From Eustoma russellianum (taxonomy: Eukaryota; Streptophyta; Magnoliopsida; Gentianales; Gentianaceae), in contig AP025040.1 of the NCBI GenBank assembly GCA_036186865.1, positions 32,556,950 through 32,620,949 on the forward strand: a stretch of 64,000 nt of DNA, read 5' to 3'. Made by a program: the position numbers and the translations under genes. The notes under the pieces were generated by a model. The model searched no databases and was not told the DNA's origin. It was given only the letters and a program-made list of their open reading frames with translations. Shown here one piece after another: positions 10,546 to 23,540 of the stretch. Numbering within the stretch: the stretch's first letter is position 1; each line of letters opens with the position of its first letter.

Positions 10546-13500
10546 TGTGGCGCCCCGCACCCCGGCCCCGCCGAAGTCGGTGCACCCGCCGTACTTCACT
10601 AAGGAGAGTAGTAGGCGTCATCCATACGCGTCAGGATCCATGATAGCAATGCATGGATTTTCGTGCTTACGCGCAACAAATAAGCGAAACCGTGGTAGAA
10701 TTTAAAACTTCAAATTAAAATGTCATCACAACCACTTAAAGTTTACAACCCACATCAATGTAACAGAAAGCGACAAAAGTAAATTGTTTTCCAACTCCAC
10801 AACTCAGTCATTTCCTTGGCAAGTTTGGTCTTCTAATCCTGGCCATCCTCCAGTGCACTCACGGGTAGGGAACCCTAGGTTCGTCATCAATCCACTCTAC
10901 TTTGTCTCCTGCCACCTCTGGAAAGAAAAATAGGGTGAGTGACAATGTCACCAGCAAGTATACTATAATAATCATGAGTTAAATGGAAAGTGCGAACAAG
11001 AACCGAATCCCAAAAGAGTTTGGTTTAGAAGCATACCTGTCCTTTGACCAATATTCGATAACGATCATCGCTTAATGTAACAAGGTCATAACTTAAGTAA
11101 AAATCACCATTCGAAGAAGAATATAATATTAAGAGATTGTAACTTGTATTGAATAACCCAAAAAGTATCATCACTTAGGGTCTACAGAGTCGTCACAACT
11201 TGAATCTCACGAGTCGATACATGAAGGTAATAAGCATGCATGTGTACGTGTAAATGCATCGATATAAAATGAAATATGATCTTTCATTCTTTCCTTAAAA
11301 TCATCATCATCGTAAAACAATAGAGTGTTCAGATCTATCTTCCCGGATCTGAGGTGGTAACTTCTTTCCTTCGAATCTATTATTCCCAGATTCGGATCGG
11401 TAACGTCATCATACTTGCCGGGTCTATTCTTTTCCGGGCCCACACGGTCATCATCATCATTCTCATCATCAGGCCTATTATTTTCCGGGCCTGCACGGTC
11501 ATTCTGTCAGATCGCTTAACCCGGATCTGATCGGGTTCATTTTGGCCAAGTTCATACTCACACACGGTACCGGTGGGGAATCATTCAAAACGAAATTATC
11601 ATTTGAAAACGCTTTTCATCTTTCTTTCTCATAAAAAGACATGCTGTAAATTATGTTCGTGACGATGATGCAATGCAATGACATGTGACGTGCAAACGAC
11701 GGCATAATGCATGATGTAAACGAATGGACACGTTTCGTTGTCATGCTGGAAATTTCCAGCTTAGTAGTGTCTACTTCTCCTTAGGAATTTCCTACTGAAA
11801 TGCGCGTTTTAGACCCATTTGATCACATGTTCTTCTCCGTAAATGTCCTAAGTGAATGCCATGCATGCACTGTGGAATTACGGTGTCGATAAGGGACTCG
11901 TTTGCTCTTTTTCATAAAACGATGTAACCTGAATTCTGAAATGACCATATTTTACTATAAAATTTATTGTGACCAACCCTTTAATCTTTTTCTAGAAATT
12001 CAAACTCTCCAACTTTATAAACTCATTGGGCTAGCATCCTGTCGAAATTTAGCCCAATCACAATTTCCTAAGGCCCTGTTTCGGATCATGTAACTTGTTA
12101 CACAATTTCTGTCCATCTAGCACATTTCAGTTTGACCCGTTTTACTAGAAAATTTATTAAAAATAAACCACAACTTATTTTTACAAAATTCCAACTTCCA
12201 CCTTTTCTTTATTCATAAAGTTAGTTTCATACCGAAAATTAGTGGATTTGCACACCTCTAAGGCCCATTTTAAGACTTCCAATCACGTTACTCAAATTCT
12301 GTCCAGTGTAACTTTTTCCAGCAGGACCAGTCTTAGTGTAAAATTCATTAAAAATAAACCGTGGCTCTTTTTAATGTGATTCTAACTCTCACATCTAACA
12401 AACACATAAAAACAATAGCATACCAAAAACCAGTGGAATTGAAGGTTCCTAAGGTCCCTTTTCTGGCTTCACAAAACAGTCTAAATTTCGGTCCAGCTCC
12501 AGAATTTTCCAGTGATCATATATTCTTCCTAAATGTCCTTAGCTCACATTTTTGTCACCAACACTTAGCAACAATTTTGAGATGAACACACGCACCCTTC
12601 ACTAACAGCCTCATTCTTTGGTGCATGCAATAAAATGGTATAACCAAGAGTATATTAAACCTAACACACAACAAAATCAAAACTTGTCCCCACTTCCTTG
12701 CTATATTTGCATTTTTCATGTAAAATCACCCAACCTCCCTTAACCCTTCCACCGTGAGCCTTTCATCATGAAAGAAATGATCTTTAACACATCCAAGCCT
12801 AGATTATCACATGAATATGCATATAACCATCAAAGAACACATCTTTAGAGCAAAGTTCCACTCCTACACATTTAAATGTCTTAGGCCGAAAGTTTTGGGC
12901 TTACAACTTACCATTTTACAACTAAGATTAGATCTTAGGTATATCTAGCCATTCATGCACACACTTTCACATCTAAACCATGAAGAGTATAGTGTACTTG
13001 CCTTTTGCTTACTCTTCTTGGTGAGATATTGAAAAAGTTGAATTCTTGCCTTTTCTATGCATGCATCCCACGGTGGTGAGGAGGAAAAAGGAGTAAGGTT
13101 AGTCTACACCTTTAACCAAAATATATCCTTAAAAGCTAGAGGACTTACCAAAAGGCTTGAGTGGTATCCAAGCTTCTCTAGCTTAGAATCCTTAAAAGCT
13201 TGAGACTTGAGCCTAGTGACCATTGGAGGTCACGGTTATGAACAAGAGAGAATACACCATGAGTCTCATCTCAAGAAAAATGTAAATGTCTTCTCAAGAG
13301 GCTAAGAACACTTACCTAATGTCTATTAGCCTTGGAATAAACTAATCCCTCTTGGTTGCTCTTCTTGGCCGTGGGGTTGGAAGAGAAAGGGAGAGAAGGA
13401 GTTCTTATGCTCTTGAGACACTTTGGAGTGTTTGAAAAATCTGGAGAGTGCTCAAGTGTATTTTGGGGGGAAACTCTTCTTCTTTTGGCTAGGTTAGCCG

Positions 13501-13998
13501 TGGGGCAAAAGGGGTGGGTGAGGGTTTAACCTCAATTAAATTCCTAACCCTAGGTTACTTTTAGGCTAATCATGGTTTCTTTTGACTAACCTTAGTTACT
13601 TAGGCCTAGTTAGGTTACACCTTATTAACTTCTAGCCACCCTTCTCTTAATTAGCCTCTCTCCCCCTTTCCCTCTTAATCCCGCCGGCGGTTGGGGTCTT
13701 TAATGACCCCAACTAAGCCTTTGTAATTTCTTTAGCCATCTTTTGTTTTTCCTAAAAAAATGATACATATTTATTCTATTGGTTTATATTTAAATAGGGA
13801 TTTAAGAAATAGCCTTTCTTGGCTATAGGCCGATACTTACAAAGCCATGGAGAAATTGGATCCTTCCTTGTAATACACATAGTACTCTTCATGATATACT
13901 TATAATGATCATTGAAATTTCAAACACGAGCGTATATTGTCACATGTTTACTAACTCATCCTAAGGTACAAGAAGGACTCTCTAATTGGGTTACAACA
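10546..13998 (-). repeat. 5' LTR of element A (3453 bp)
   Basis: On the minus strand it runs TGTTGTAACCC...GGGGCGCCACA. It is the uninterrupted partner of the 1-5514 LTR. From its CCACA end inward it has the U5-side block shared with all other LTRs here, the palindrome array (11325-11545), the roughly 190-bp repeats (about 11930-12570), and a distinct U3 end (13470-13998). No gene is encoded; short ORFs here recur in the other LTR copies. Confidence 0.95.
11325..11545. repeat. Covarying hairpin array in the element A 5' LTR
   Basis: Successive imperfect palindromes share a centre (TCTATYWTTCCCGG in this orientation) but have different, mutually complementary arms: TCAGATC/GATCTGA, CGAATC/GATTCG, GGGTC/GGGCCC-like, CAGGCC/GGGCCTG and CAGATC/GATCTG. 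The (ATC)n at 11450-11470 lies between two units. Confidence 0.7.
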
Positions 13999-15240
13999 AG
14001 ATCATTTAGACACCTTGAGTAAATGATGTAGCTGAGCGTAAAAATGTTTTATTCAAAAAATGCCTTTCCCTCTCCCCCACAAAGGGACAGCCGGATGCAT
14101 AATCAAGGGGGGAAGTTAATCCCCACTTTCCTTGTTACAAGAAACCTCTTCCCTATCCACTTAAATGAAGTGCATTCAAGAGGCTCTTTCAAACTAAAGA
14201 ATGATCCTCCTTCCCTCTCAATGAGCCGGCGAGAATAGGAACCAAGGGAGTCCAAGAACCCTACAACCTCAAGGCTATCTAGGTAAGACCCCTCCATAAT
14301 CTCTAGTGAGTTACATATTAAGGGAAAAGAAGTTCATATGGCCTCACTTCTTTGACAAAACCGTGGGTTTCACGGTTCTAGGCGAAGATTTTTTTCTAAA
14401 CACCAAAACAAAGGAGACTACTCTAGCAAGAGAGGATTTCCCTCAATCCATCCAAGGTGCAAATGGTAAGACCCTTCCTTCCTCCTCTAAGTTATATTAC
14501 ATAATCTAAGGAATGGCTAACAAAGGCCCTATACCGTGTGTGATAGGAAAAGAAAGGAGGAAGTGCTTCTTGTGTCAACAAGCCCAAGCAAGATCCAAAG
14601 ACTACAAAGGCAAGTACACTATACTCTTTGTGGCTTGAATGTGAGAATATGTGCATGAATGGCTAGCTAAACGTAAGATCAAATCTTAGTTGTTATGTGC
14701 TAAGTTTGAATGCTTAAACTTTCGGCCTAGGGTCATTTGGTGTGTAGGTGTGAGATTTTGTTCAAAAGATGTAAGCTTTGTGGATTATATATACTATTAT
14801 GTGTTAATCTAAGTTGGACATGTTAAAGATCTTCTCTTTTCCATGAAAAAGGCACACGGTGGAGAGGGTGAAGGAAATAAGAGTGATTTTGCATGAAAAT
14901 GATAACTTAGTGGTAAAGTGGAGACAAGGTTTTGCTCTTGTTGTGTGTTAAGCTTAACATGCTCTTCGATACATCCTTTTTCTTGCATGCATCGAAAAAG
15001 GGGCTTTTGGTGAGAAGGGTGTGTGTGCACCAAAAATCGTTGCTAGTGTTGTTTAGTAGGAATGTTGTATGTTAGACAAAGGATGATGGATGGGGATGTA
15101 CAAACTGTTTTGTAAGGGATTTTCATGTGGTGTTTGTAGCATGTTGAGCCTGTAAATTTTCTATAAAAAGAGTAAGTTTGATGCTTATTTAAGTGTTTAT
15201 GGCAAAAATGCAAGTTAGGGTCATTTAGGAAGGAAATATG

Positions 15241-15940
15241 ACAAACTAGGAAAATTTACTGGAACAGGACAAAAATTTGGGCTGTTTAGTGAGACCTGAA
15301 AAGGGACCTTAGGAACTTTCAATTTAGTTGATTTTTGGTGTGACATTAGTTTTATGTGTATATTAGATGTGAGAGTTGGAAATTCATTAAAAAGAGCTGT
15401 GGTTTATTTTTAATAAATCTCCTAGTAAAGTGGGTCCTGCTGAGAATACTGTACTGGACAGAATTTAAGTAACTTGATAAGTAGCCTAGAAATGGACCTT
15501 AGAGGTATACAAATTAACTAATTTTCGGTATGACACTAACCCTACAAATGAAGAAAAGGTGAGAGTTGGAATTTCGACAAAATGGGTTATGGTTTATTTT
15601 TAATAAATTTTCTAGTAAAATGGGTCAGGCTAGAATTTGCTGGGCTGACAGAATTAGTGTGGCATATTGCATGATCAGAAATTGGACATTAGAAAAATGC
15701 AATTGGGCCAAATTTTGGTAAGATGCTATTCCAATGAGTTTATTAAGCTGGGGAGTTGGAATTCTCGAAAAAAGACTTAAGGATTGGTCACAATAAATTT
15801 TATGGTGAAGTTGGTCATTCCAGAATTCAGTTTGTACCCGCTTTATGAAAAAGAATAAATGATTCCCTTATCGATATCGTAATTCAGTAAAACTTTCATG
15901 GCAATCACTTACGACATATATGAAGGAGTACATGTGAACC
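15241..15940. repeat. Diverged 190-bp tandem repeats in the LTR
   Basis: The landmark GAGTTGGAATT recurs at 15373, 15563 and 15753, exactly 190 bp apart. Each is followed by a run like (A)nGAGTTATGG then AATTTTTAGTAAAA, TGGGTC and later GGACCTTAG. Copies are diverged but collinear. Confidence 0.75.
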
Positions 15941-16234
15941 ATTTAGTCTAAAATGATTATTTTAAAAGGAAATCACTAAGGAGAAGTTGACGCCACTAAT
16001 CTGGAAATTTTCCAGCATAGCGCCGAGATGTACCTATGTGTATATGTAATGCGTTATGCCATGGTTTGCATACTACATGTCATGCATTGCATCATCGTCA
16101 CTTACATAATTTACGGCATTGATTTTATGTAAAAGAAAGATGAAAAGCTTTTTCAAAAAGATGATTTTTATTTTTAAAAGAACGCTTCCCCACCGGTACC
16201 GTGTGTGAGTATGGGCTTGGCCAGTAAGAACCCG

Positions 16235-16425
16235 CCCAGATCCGGGTTAAGTGATCTGATGGTATGACCGTTCAGGCCCGGAGAGAATAGACCTGATGAT
16301 GACCGTTCTGGCCCGGAGAGAATTGACCCGATAAGAAGATGACATTACCGTTCCGAATCCGGGAATAATAGATTCGAAGGGGAGACGTTAACGCCTCAGG
16401 TCCGGGAAGATAGATCTGAAAACTC
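16235..16425. repeat. Covarying hairpin array in the left-flank LTR
   Basis: Five units are present: CAGATC/GATCTG, TCAGG/CCTGA, CTGG/CCCG (weaker), CGAATC/GATTCG and TCAGGTC/GATCTGA. Each surrounds CCGGRRA...ATAGA, except the first, whose centre is CGGGTTAAGT. Confidence 0.7.
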
Positions 16426-17251
16426 TATTGTTTTATGACGATGATGATTTGAAAGAAAAGCATGAAAAGATCATATTCTCATTTTTGTCATGATACATCA
16501 CACATACATATGCATGCATGTCATGTTTGTAGAGTCATTGGGTTGTGACACATGATACTTAGACTAAGTTGTTATGACCTTGTAGACCCTAAGTATGACT
16601 TCATTAAGTGATGGATCTTGTTATGTTATGAATTGATGCGAGTCAAAGTATTTTATTGTTACATTCTGTATTAAGTAACGAATTTATTTAAGTTATGATC
16701 TTGGTGCATTAAGTGATGATCCCTATCGAGTATTGGATGGAAGACAGGTATGCTTCTAAACCGAATTTTTTTGGGGTTTGGTTCTTGTACGCACTTTCCA
16801 TTTAATCCTCAATTATTATAGTATACTTGCTGGTGACTTTGTCACTCACCCCCTATTTTTCCTCCCAGAAGTTGCAGGGGACAAAGTAGAGTGGATTGAG
16901 GATGAACCTAGGGTCCCCTACCCGTGAGCATAGCGAGGAATGGACGGATTTAGGGGACCTGACTGGCTAGCTATGACTCATGACTGATGATGTATTTGGG
17001 ATGGAAAAACATTTGTTTTTGTGACTTTCGATACTTTTGATCTGGGATGTAAACAATGAATGGTCGTGTGGATGTTTTTAATTTGAAGTTTTAAATTCTG
17101 CCACGGTTTCGCTTACTCATTTACGTGTAAGCGCGAAAATCCATGCATTATATCATGGATTATGACACGTATGGAACGACGCCTAGTACTCTCCTTAGTG
17201 AAGTACGGCTAGTGCACCGACTTCGGCTGGGCCGAGGTGCGGGGCGTCACA

Positions 17252-17443
17252 CAAATGGTTCAGATCTACCGACGAATCATTCAGTTTTATATATCTTTTG
17301 ATTATATTTGTGTAAATCTTTGGTGAGTGTTTGCTTTGTACACGCTGTGTTATCAGTCTCATCTGAAGAGCAATAAATCATGTATGCGTCAAAGTGTTTG
17401 TAGCCAAAGATCCAAACAAATATAAAAGAAAGCATATATAAAG
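17252..17443 (+). other. Leader of the endogenous pararetrovirus
   Basis: This is A/T-rich noncoding sequence between the LTR end and the movement-protein start. No clear tRNA-Met primer site of the TGGTATCAGAGC type is present in it; TGGTTCAGATC at 17256 is only a partial resemblance. The true viral 5' region may have been lost or lie outside the preserved part. Confidence 0.6.
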
Positions 17444-18238
17444 ATGGAGGATATGTTCGAAGGATCTGCTTCATGCAGCTCGGTAACATGTGCAAATAAG
17501 AATAAAATTGTCAACACTGAGGAAATAATAATAGAGAATTTTGACAAAGCGGTAAATAACTGGGTCATTCCAAAGATTAAGAAGAATGAAATATATGAGT
17601 CTTCAATATTCAATATGTTAAAATCAGATTATATAATTAAAACGGAGGAAAGAGATATTCCACTCTCTAAACCTTTTGAAACAATACAACTTCTATCTTA
17701 TAAATCACTAGAAAAACATAAAAAGAATGGATATCAATATTTATATGTTGGTCTTATACAAGTAGGTATTAAACCTTTAACAAGAGAAGGTTTAGATACA
17801 TCAATATTAGCAGTCTTAGGAGATATAAGGCATAATAACTTTGAACAATCACTTGTTAGTTCGGCCGAGTCTAGTATATGTACAGGACCAATCTCTTTTG
17901 ATTGTTATCCTAATTTTTCATGTTCCTTACAAGATACACAAATATTGAAAACTTTAGTACTTCAAATCAAAACACATGGATATGATATGTTGCCAGGATC
18001 AATTCCATTGGCTTTAATATATCGGATTCGTTACAAGGTAATGAGTTCCATGTTTATTGGTCCAAAACCAAAACACTCTTTGAAAAGTGGAGAAACAATG
18101 ATTCTACATACAGATCTGACCAGATCTAATGCTGTAATTTCAAGATCTATAAAATGGAATGATGTAAATCTTCCAGATGAATGGGTCTTGGAAGGAGCAG
18201 TAAAAGCGACAAATAAAATACATGAACCAAATACTTAG
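17444..18238 (+). pseudogene. Pararetrovirus movement protein (30K superfamily)
   Basis: 264 codons from an ATG. The core matches the caulimovirid movement-protein signature: YLYVGLIQVGIKPLTREGL, followed by D-I-R near residue 127 and FDCYPNFSCSL, then the hydrophobic LVLQIKTHGYDMLPGSIPLALIYRI block. In the family these proteins modify plasmodesmata for cell-to-cell movement. The ORF ends in TAG at 18236, and the following frame is open and in phase with the coat-protein region. It may originally have been one polyprotein, as in petuviruses and florendoviruses, or the stop may be genuine. An endogenous copy this decayed is unlikely to be infectious. Confidence 0.9.
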
Positions 18239-20617
18239 ATCAACAGAATAAGACAATTAAATGATGGATCAGTTAAATTGAGTTTTGCTAGAAGTTTCTC
18301 CAATAGAGAAAAAGATAAAGCATCTATTTCTAGCACAATAAATTTAGGAAGATTTTCACAGATACCATCTGTGATAGATGTTCCTTACCAAAAACAACGA
18401 TTTTCAACATCAGATGTTGAATATGTTAACTCTTCATTTAGAAAAGCTGATTATTTTACAGAAATTCCTAAACCAGTTTATTCTAAAAAAGAGTATTATT
18501 CTAAATCTGATATAAATGCACCTAGTACATCACAAAATATTTACACTAAATCAGATTTTAGTGAACCTAATAGTCCAACACAATCAGCAATAACAGATAA
18601 TATTGCAAATGAATTGAATGTTATAGAAAAAGAATTTAGGGTAAATAAAACTATTTTACACAATGAATTTTATAGCCAAGAAAATACTGGTAAAAGAGAA
18701 TGGTTTTTTAAACATTATTGCAATATCAGAAAACAAATACAAGAAGAATATTATGAATTTATAAATATCCATAAAATAAACATATATTTCTTTGATTGGT
18801 TTCAAATATATGCTTCACAAAATAATATAAAATTTCCTTTCAAATCTTTAAACCCAATAATTGAAAAAGCAAAAGAGTGTATAACCATCACATCATCAAA
18901 AAAGATAGTGTCAAATCATCCACCTTTAGCAGGAATAAAATTATATGTATCAGGAAATCCAATAAAAGCTATTCCTTACAAAAATATGACAGAAGATTCT
19001 CTTACAAATACTAAACATATTATTCAACAAAATAATTATACAAATACATATCTACATACAATAGGAAAACAATTAGATAAGCTAGAAAAATATTACCAGA
19101 CACAACCAAAATCTATAAGTGAAGAATTACCTAATCAAAAATTTAAACAACCATTATTCAAACCCTTTCAAATATTATCTTCTAGTATGCAACCTATATC
19201 TAATAAAGATGATTTCAATCAATTTATAAAACAACAAATAAGTCGTATAGAAAAAAGTTTAGAAAATAGTAATTCTATAACAAATGAAGTAGTAGCAGAT
19301 TCTAATGTTAATACTTCTATAGCTAGCAGAACTATAAATAAAGAAAAAGAAATTACTTCTTCTAAAATTAATAATTTAGAAGAAAATGAATCTTCAAATA
19401 ATTTTGATAATTCTGATAGCTCAGATAATGAAATAAGCAAAGCATTTGAACAATTCCAGAATAGCTATTCTAAAAGTAATAAAGTAGAAAAAATAGAATG
19501 GGATAAATCTATAGTACCAGTACAAATGTCTACAGATTTAATAATAAAACCTATTTCCCAATATCGTTTTAATGCACAATCAATATGTTCTTGGAATATA
19601 GATGGTATGTCAGAATATCAAATAATAAATGTATTACAACAAATGACAATGGCAGCAAATGCTTATAGAACTCAGTTGACACCTGATGATAAAGCAATTG
19701 CTGAATACCTTATTTCTGGTTTCTCTGGACAACTTAAAGGTTGGTGGGATCATTATTTAACTCTCATACAGAGACAAGAAATATTAAATGCAATAAAAGT
19801 TGATGAAGAAAATAATCCTATAATTATCGATGAAGGAACAATATCTGATTCAGTTGCCACACTTATATTATGTATATCATTACATTTTATAGGCGACCCA
19901 TCACATATTAAAGATAAAAATGCTGAATTATTAGCAAATTTGAGATGTAGAAAACTTAGTGATTTTCAATGGTATAAAAATACTTTTCTAACCAGAGTCA
20001 TGATTAGAGAGGATTCTAATCAGCCATTCTGGAAGGAAAAATTCCTTGCAGGATTAGAAAATTTATTAGGAGAAAAAGTTAGAAATAAAATTAGAGAAAA
20101 TTCAGGACAACAAATAATATCTTATTCAAACTATACATATGGAGAATTAATAAGTTTTATACAAAAAGAAGGATTAAGATTATGCCAAGATATAAGATTA
20201 CAAAGTGGTTTAAAGAAAGAATTAAGACAGACTAAGTCTGAATTAGGTACTTTCTGTAAACAATTTGATAATGATCCATATAAACCTTATAATAAAGAAC
20301 GTCAAGGAGAATGTTCTAGAAAACCCTATAATAGAAATATTCAAAAACCTTATAACAACAAATATAACAACAGATATCATAAAAATAATAAATATCATAA
20401 AAGATTCCAAAAATCCGCTAATGAATTTTATAAGAATAATTACAACAATAAATATACTAAAAAACCTTACAGAAAAACAAATTACAAGAAAAACAAAAAT
20501 ACAAAAGATTACAAAAATATTGAATGTTATAAATGTCATAAGAAAGGTCATACTGTAAATTATTGTAGATTAAAAAAAATTACAAGAATTAAATTTAGAA
20601 GAATCTATGCTAGATAA
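18239..20617 (+). pseudogene. Pararetrovirus coat protein with CCHC zinc finger
   Basis: The frame is open and in phase with the movement protein from 18239 onward; no convincing ATG opens it. A serine-, asparagine- and lysine-rich N-terminal half precedes the conserved capsid core near residues 440-490 (WNIDGMSEYQI...GFSGQLKGWWD). A lysine/asparagine/tyrosine-rich basic stretch is followed by a zinc finger of the form C-x2-C-x4-H-x4-C (CYKCHKKGHTVNYC) near residue 756, the caulimovirid coat-protein signature. The frame ends at 20617, just after an A run at 20573-20579, while the next frame over is open across the same point. A 1-nt indel in the A run is the simplest reading. Confidence 0.9.
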
Positions 20618-21041
20618 AATATCAAATCTACTTGTTGAATCTTCTTCGGAGACAGAAGAAACATCTTTCGAGTCTGCTGAAGATCTTCAAGTTGATGAAT
20701 TATACACATCTTCTTCAGAATCCTCTGACGAAGAAAAACATATTTGTGTTCTGACAAAAGAACAAGAAACAATATTAGAGTTGTTAAAACATATAGAAAA
20801 CCCTCAATTACAAAAAGAATATTTAGATAGAATAATAGATATAAATTCAAAACAAAAGGAAACAAATAAACCAGTTATATTACCAAATGTTTCAACTAGT
20901 TATTATGACTTAACTAGTATATTAAATAAAAACAAGAATACAAAAAATAAAAGTACAACAATCCCAGATCTACAGAAAGAAATAAAAGAAATAAAAATAG
21001 AATTAAAAGAATTAAAAAATAAACAAAAACAAGATTCAGAG
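20607..21041 (+). pseudogene. Pararetrovirus acidic linker between coat protein and protease, cut by the 31 kb insertion
   Basis: 145 codons, in the +1 frame relative to the coat protein and overlapping its end by 11 nt. It is serine- and glutamate-rich (SSSETEETSFESAEDL), then has a lysine/glutamate-rich probable coiled coil near its end (EIKEIKIELKELKNKQ). The reading frame runs directly into the LTR at 21042 and resumes in phase after the duplicated CAGAG at 52089. Function unknown; this region separates coat protein from protease in the polyprotein. Confidence 0.8.
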
Positions 21042-22058
21042 TGTTGTACCCCGCCCAAAATTAGTACGGCATCTGGGGTTGGGGTGTAGCAAAGCAAGAG
21101 AATGATACCTCGAAAGGAGGATATTTTCGGGTTTACCTATGATTATTTAAGATAAAAGGGAATTTAGCATACCCTCAAAGCGTTAAACATGAAGCAAGAA
21201 GGCTGATTAGAAGTTTACATAAGAATACTAAATTGTTGACTTGGGAATTGAGAACAATTAGAAGAAGTATTATTATCAGCAACTTTAAGTGAGAAGTCGG
21301 ACTATGTGACACACCCATATACCTATGGTGTGGGCATACATCTAGAGATACATATATACCACAGGATGGACTATCATATGATAAGAGGTTTAATGGATTA
21401 TGGTCCATAGGAAATATACGTAAGGGGCAGCCCATAGTAATACACAAACACGTGTATATATGTAATATATAAAGAAAGGGAAATGGAAGCGTGGGTAAGA
21501 TCCAATTAAATTACACACACCCACATATGCTTTCGGCTAAGGGGTTCTAAGGAGTAACTAATTGGGATAGAGTTCCTTATTCAAACTCCAAAAGATGGGC
21601 CTAATTAAGCCCTTAATAAATTAAGAACTCTCTATATCCATCCCTAATATGGCCGCCGGGTACCATTCTTTTTAAAGTAAGACCAGAGGAACTTTAGCCA
21701 TTAATTATAGAAATTATTAAGGTCTAGCATGTTTAACTTGGCGGAGAAGCATATGACACGTTTGTGTAAGCACTGGATATATATATATAGGGAGACGAAC
21801 GAATATGTGTACGTGTATAGTATAAAGTGAAAGCTACCATGTAATAAATGACTCACTGGATTACAATGCGATGAAAAGTCTATTTAAAGAACCGTATAGA
21901 GGAAATATACAACTCTATGTATCTTCTTGATACTTCATGAATTTCAAAGACCTAAGCATACGTTTATACCAAAGTGGATCATCCATGTTTATGATTTAAG
22001 GTGTGACAACAAGATCTAGGAAATGGATAGATTATGAATAATATATGCGGGTATACAT

Positions 22059-22061
<3 letters not shown>

Positions 22062-22116
<55 letters not shown>

Positions 22117-22163
22117 GGATCTAGGCATATATATGGCAATAAAATGATTTTCGGAGAAGTATG

Positions 22164-22213
<50 letters not shown>
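22062..22213. repeat. Two (TA)n microsatellites in LTR1
   Basis: Long uninterrupted TA runs lie at about 22062-22112 and 22164-22213, separated by GGATCTAGGC...GGAGAAGTATG. The matching tracts in the other two LTRs are the sites of LINE insertion. Confidence 0.95.
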
Positions 22214-22217
<4 letters not shown>

Positions 22218-23540
22218 ATGCGGTTAAATATATATGTATATAAATGTATACACATCCACTTAGCATTTTCGGCTATAATGTGTACATCTTTTAAGGTTAT
22301 GACTTATTTTAAAGGAAATACGGATATACATAGGCGTGTATGCATACATATGCGGATATATATAGCTATACACATGTGGGTAAGAATTATGAAAAAATAT
22401 ATGAGGGATATATGTATATGTATATATATATATCGGTCATATGTATAAAAGTGCAGCCCAATGAATTTATGAAAAGTACACGTAAATGATTGGGATATGA
22501 GATAAATATATGTGTATATACATATATATATGCATTGTTGAGGAAAATATATACATGAAGTATATATAGGCATATTTCGGCCATAAGGCCTCATGAGATA
22601 AGCTATAGCAATCAAGATCATTAAGAAACCTTGAATAAATAAGGTAGTTGAATGTAAAGAGCTTTTCATTCAAAGAATGTCTTTCCCTCTCCCCATGAAG
22701 GAGCCGCCGGGTGCCTACCCCAAGAAGAGTTAATCTCTTCTCCCTTAACAAGAAGCCTCTATAAATTAACACCTCTTGAGTAGTCTTGATCCGAAGAATA
22801 ACTTCAAAATATTTCCCTCCTTCCTTTCACAAGCAACCGGGCAGGGTATTGAACAAGAAGGAGTCCAAGAACCACTACAACCTCAGGGTTTAACTAGGTA
22901 AGACAACCCTCTAAAATCTTTAGGAAGTTACATTTGAAGGAATAAAGCTCATATTGTTGTACCCCGACGAAAAGTCGTATGGTACTTGAAGACTCGTATA
23001 AGTGAATTAATAAAGTGGCATCCTTCAAGTGCCTTTCACTAAGTATCCTTAGTGATTCTTTTATTTAGGATGATAAGAAAATGATATAATCAATTCAAAG
23101 CGTGAGTTATGGACTATATGAAGTGGTCAATTCACTCCCAAAGGCTCAAGAAAAATTCGGCCCTAAGGCATAAAAAGGGGCCTTAAAGGGGGTTTTCCCA
23201 AATTATAGGAGAGTTTAATCTTAAGGGCCTCCCTAAAATAAGCACAAATGAAAATTAAGGAATGTAAGTAGTGTGCAATTCTTTCTCCAATTCTTGGAAA
23301 ATTTCGGCCCTACCCAAAGGGAATTAAGAAATTCCTAATTTTATTTTAAAACAAGAAAAGGAGAAATAATTAAAAGGGGACAAGTACCCACATGGCTTCT
23401 TATTAAACTCATTTGGAAAGAAATTAATCATGGTAAAGTTTCCCCAAAAGAGTCAAAACCGGCCCCCCATGGTTGACCAAGAAGATTACCATGGTTATTT
23501 AATATTTACTACAAGGTTAAGGAAGTAACACTAGTTGGGT

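Larger units (their letters stand above)
1..13998 (-). mobile_element. Ty3/gypsy chromovirus (Tekay/Del-like), element A, left end cut by window
   Basis: This is an LTR retrotransposon read on the minus strand. From right to left it has a 5' LTR (10546-13998), a tRNA-Met primer site, gag, protease, reverse transcriptase, RNase H, integrase, a chromodomain, a polypurine tract and a 3' LTR (from 5514 leftward past the window edge). The integrase-after-RNase H order and the C-terminal chromodomain place it among chromoviruses; the gag and pol wording is closest to the Tekay/Del lineage as I recall it. Domains are complete but coding is broken by at least three frameshifts and one stop, and two intron-like gaps interrupt pol. 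It inserted into the LTR now seen at 13999-17251. The right flank reads AGATC, but its duplicate would lie outside the window, so the target duplication cannot be checked. Confidence 0.95.
13999..17251 (+). repeat. 3' part of a plus-strand gag-only-family LTR (left flank of the virus)
   Basis: The sequence aligns with the right two-thirds of the LTRs of the gag-only elements and ends GGGGCGTCACA at 17251. The final 600 bp are very similar to the reverse complement of 55127-55730. The left part of this LTR lies beyond element A, outside the window. Whether it is a solo LTR or part of a full element cannot be told. It ends directly against the viral leader. Confidence 0.9.

Noticed and set aside
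14044..14509. Short ORFs on both strands in the left-flank LTR
   Set aside because: No family resemblance, and the homologous stretch in the other LTRs is not open in the same frame.
17256..17275. tRNA primer site in the viral leader (TGGTTCAGATC)
   Set aside because: It matches the initiator tRNA-Met complement only partly and would need a different tRNA; the support is too weak to list.
20243..20558. Overlapping ORFs on both strands of about 100 codons, rich in I, F, V or N, K
   Set aside because: They are shadows of the A-rich basic tail of the viral coat protein.
22045..22448. ORFs made of repeated Tyr-Ile
   Set aside because: They are translations of (TA)n microsatellites and vary with tract length between LTR copies.
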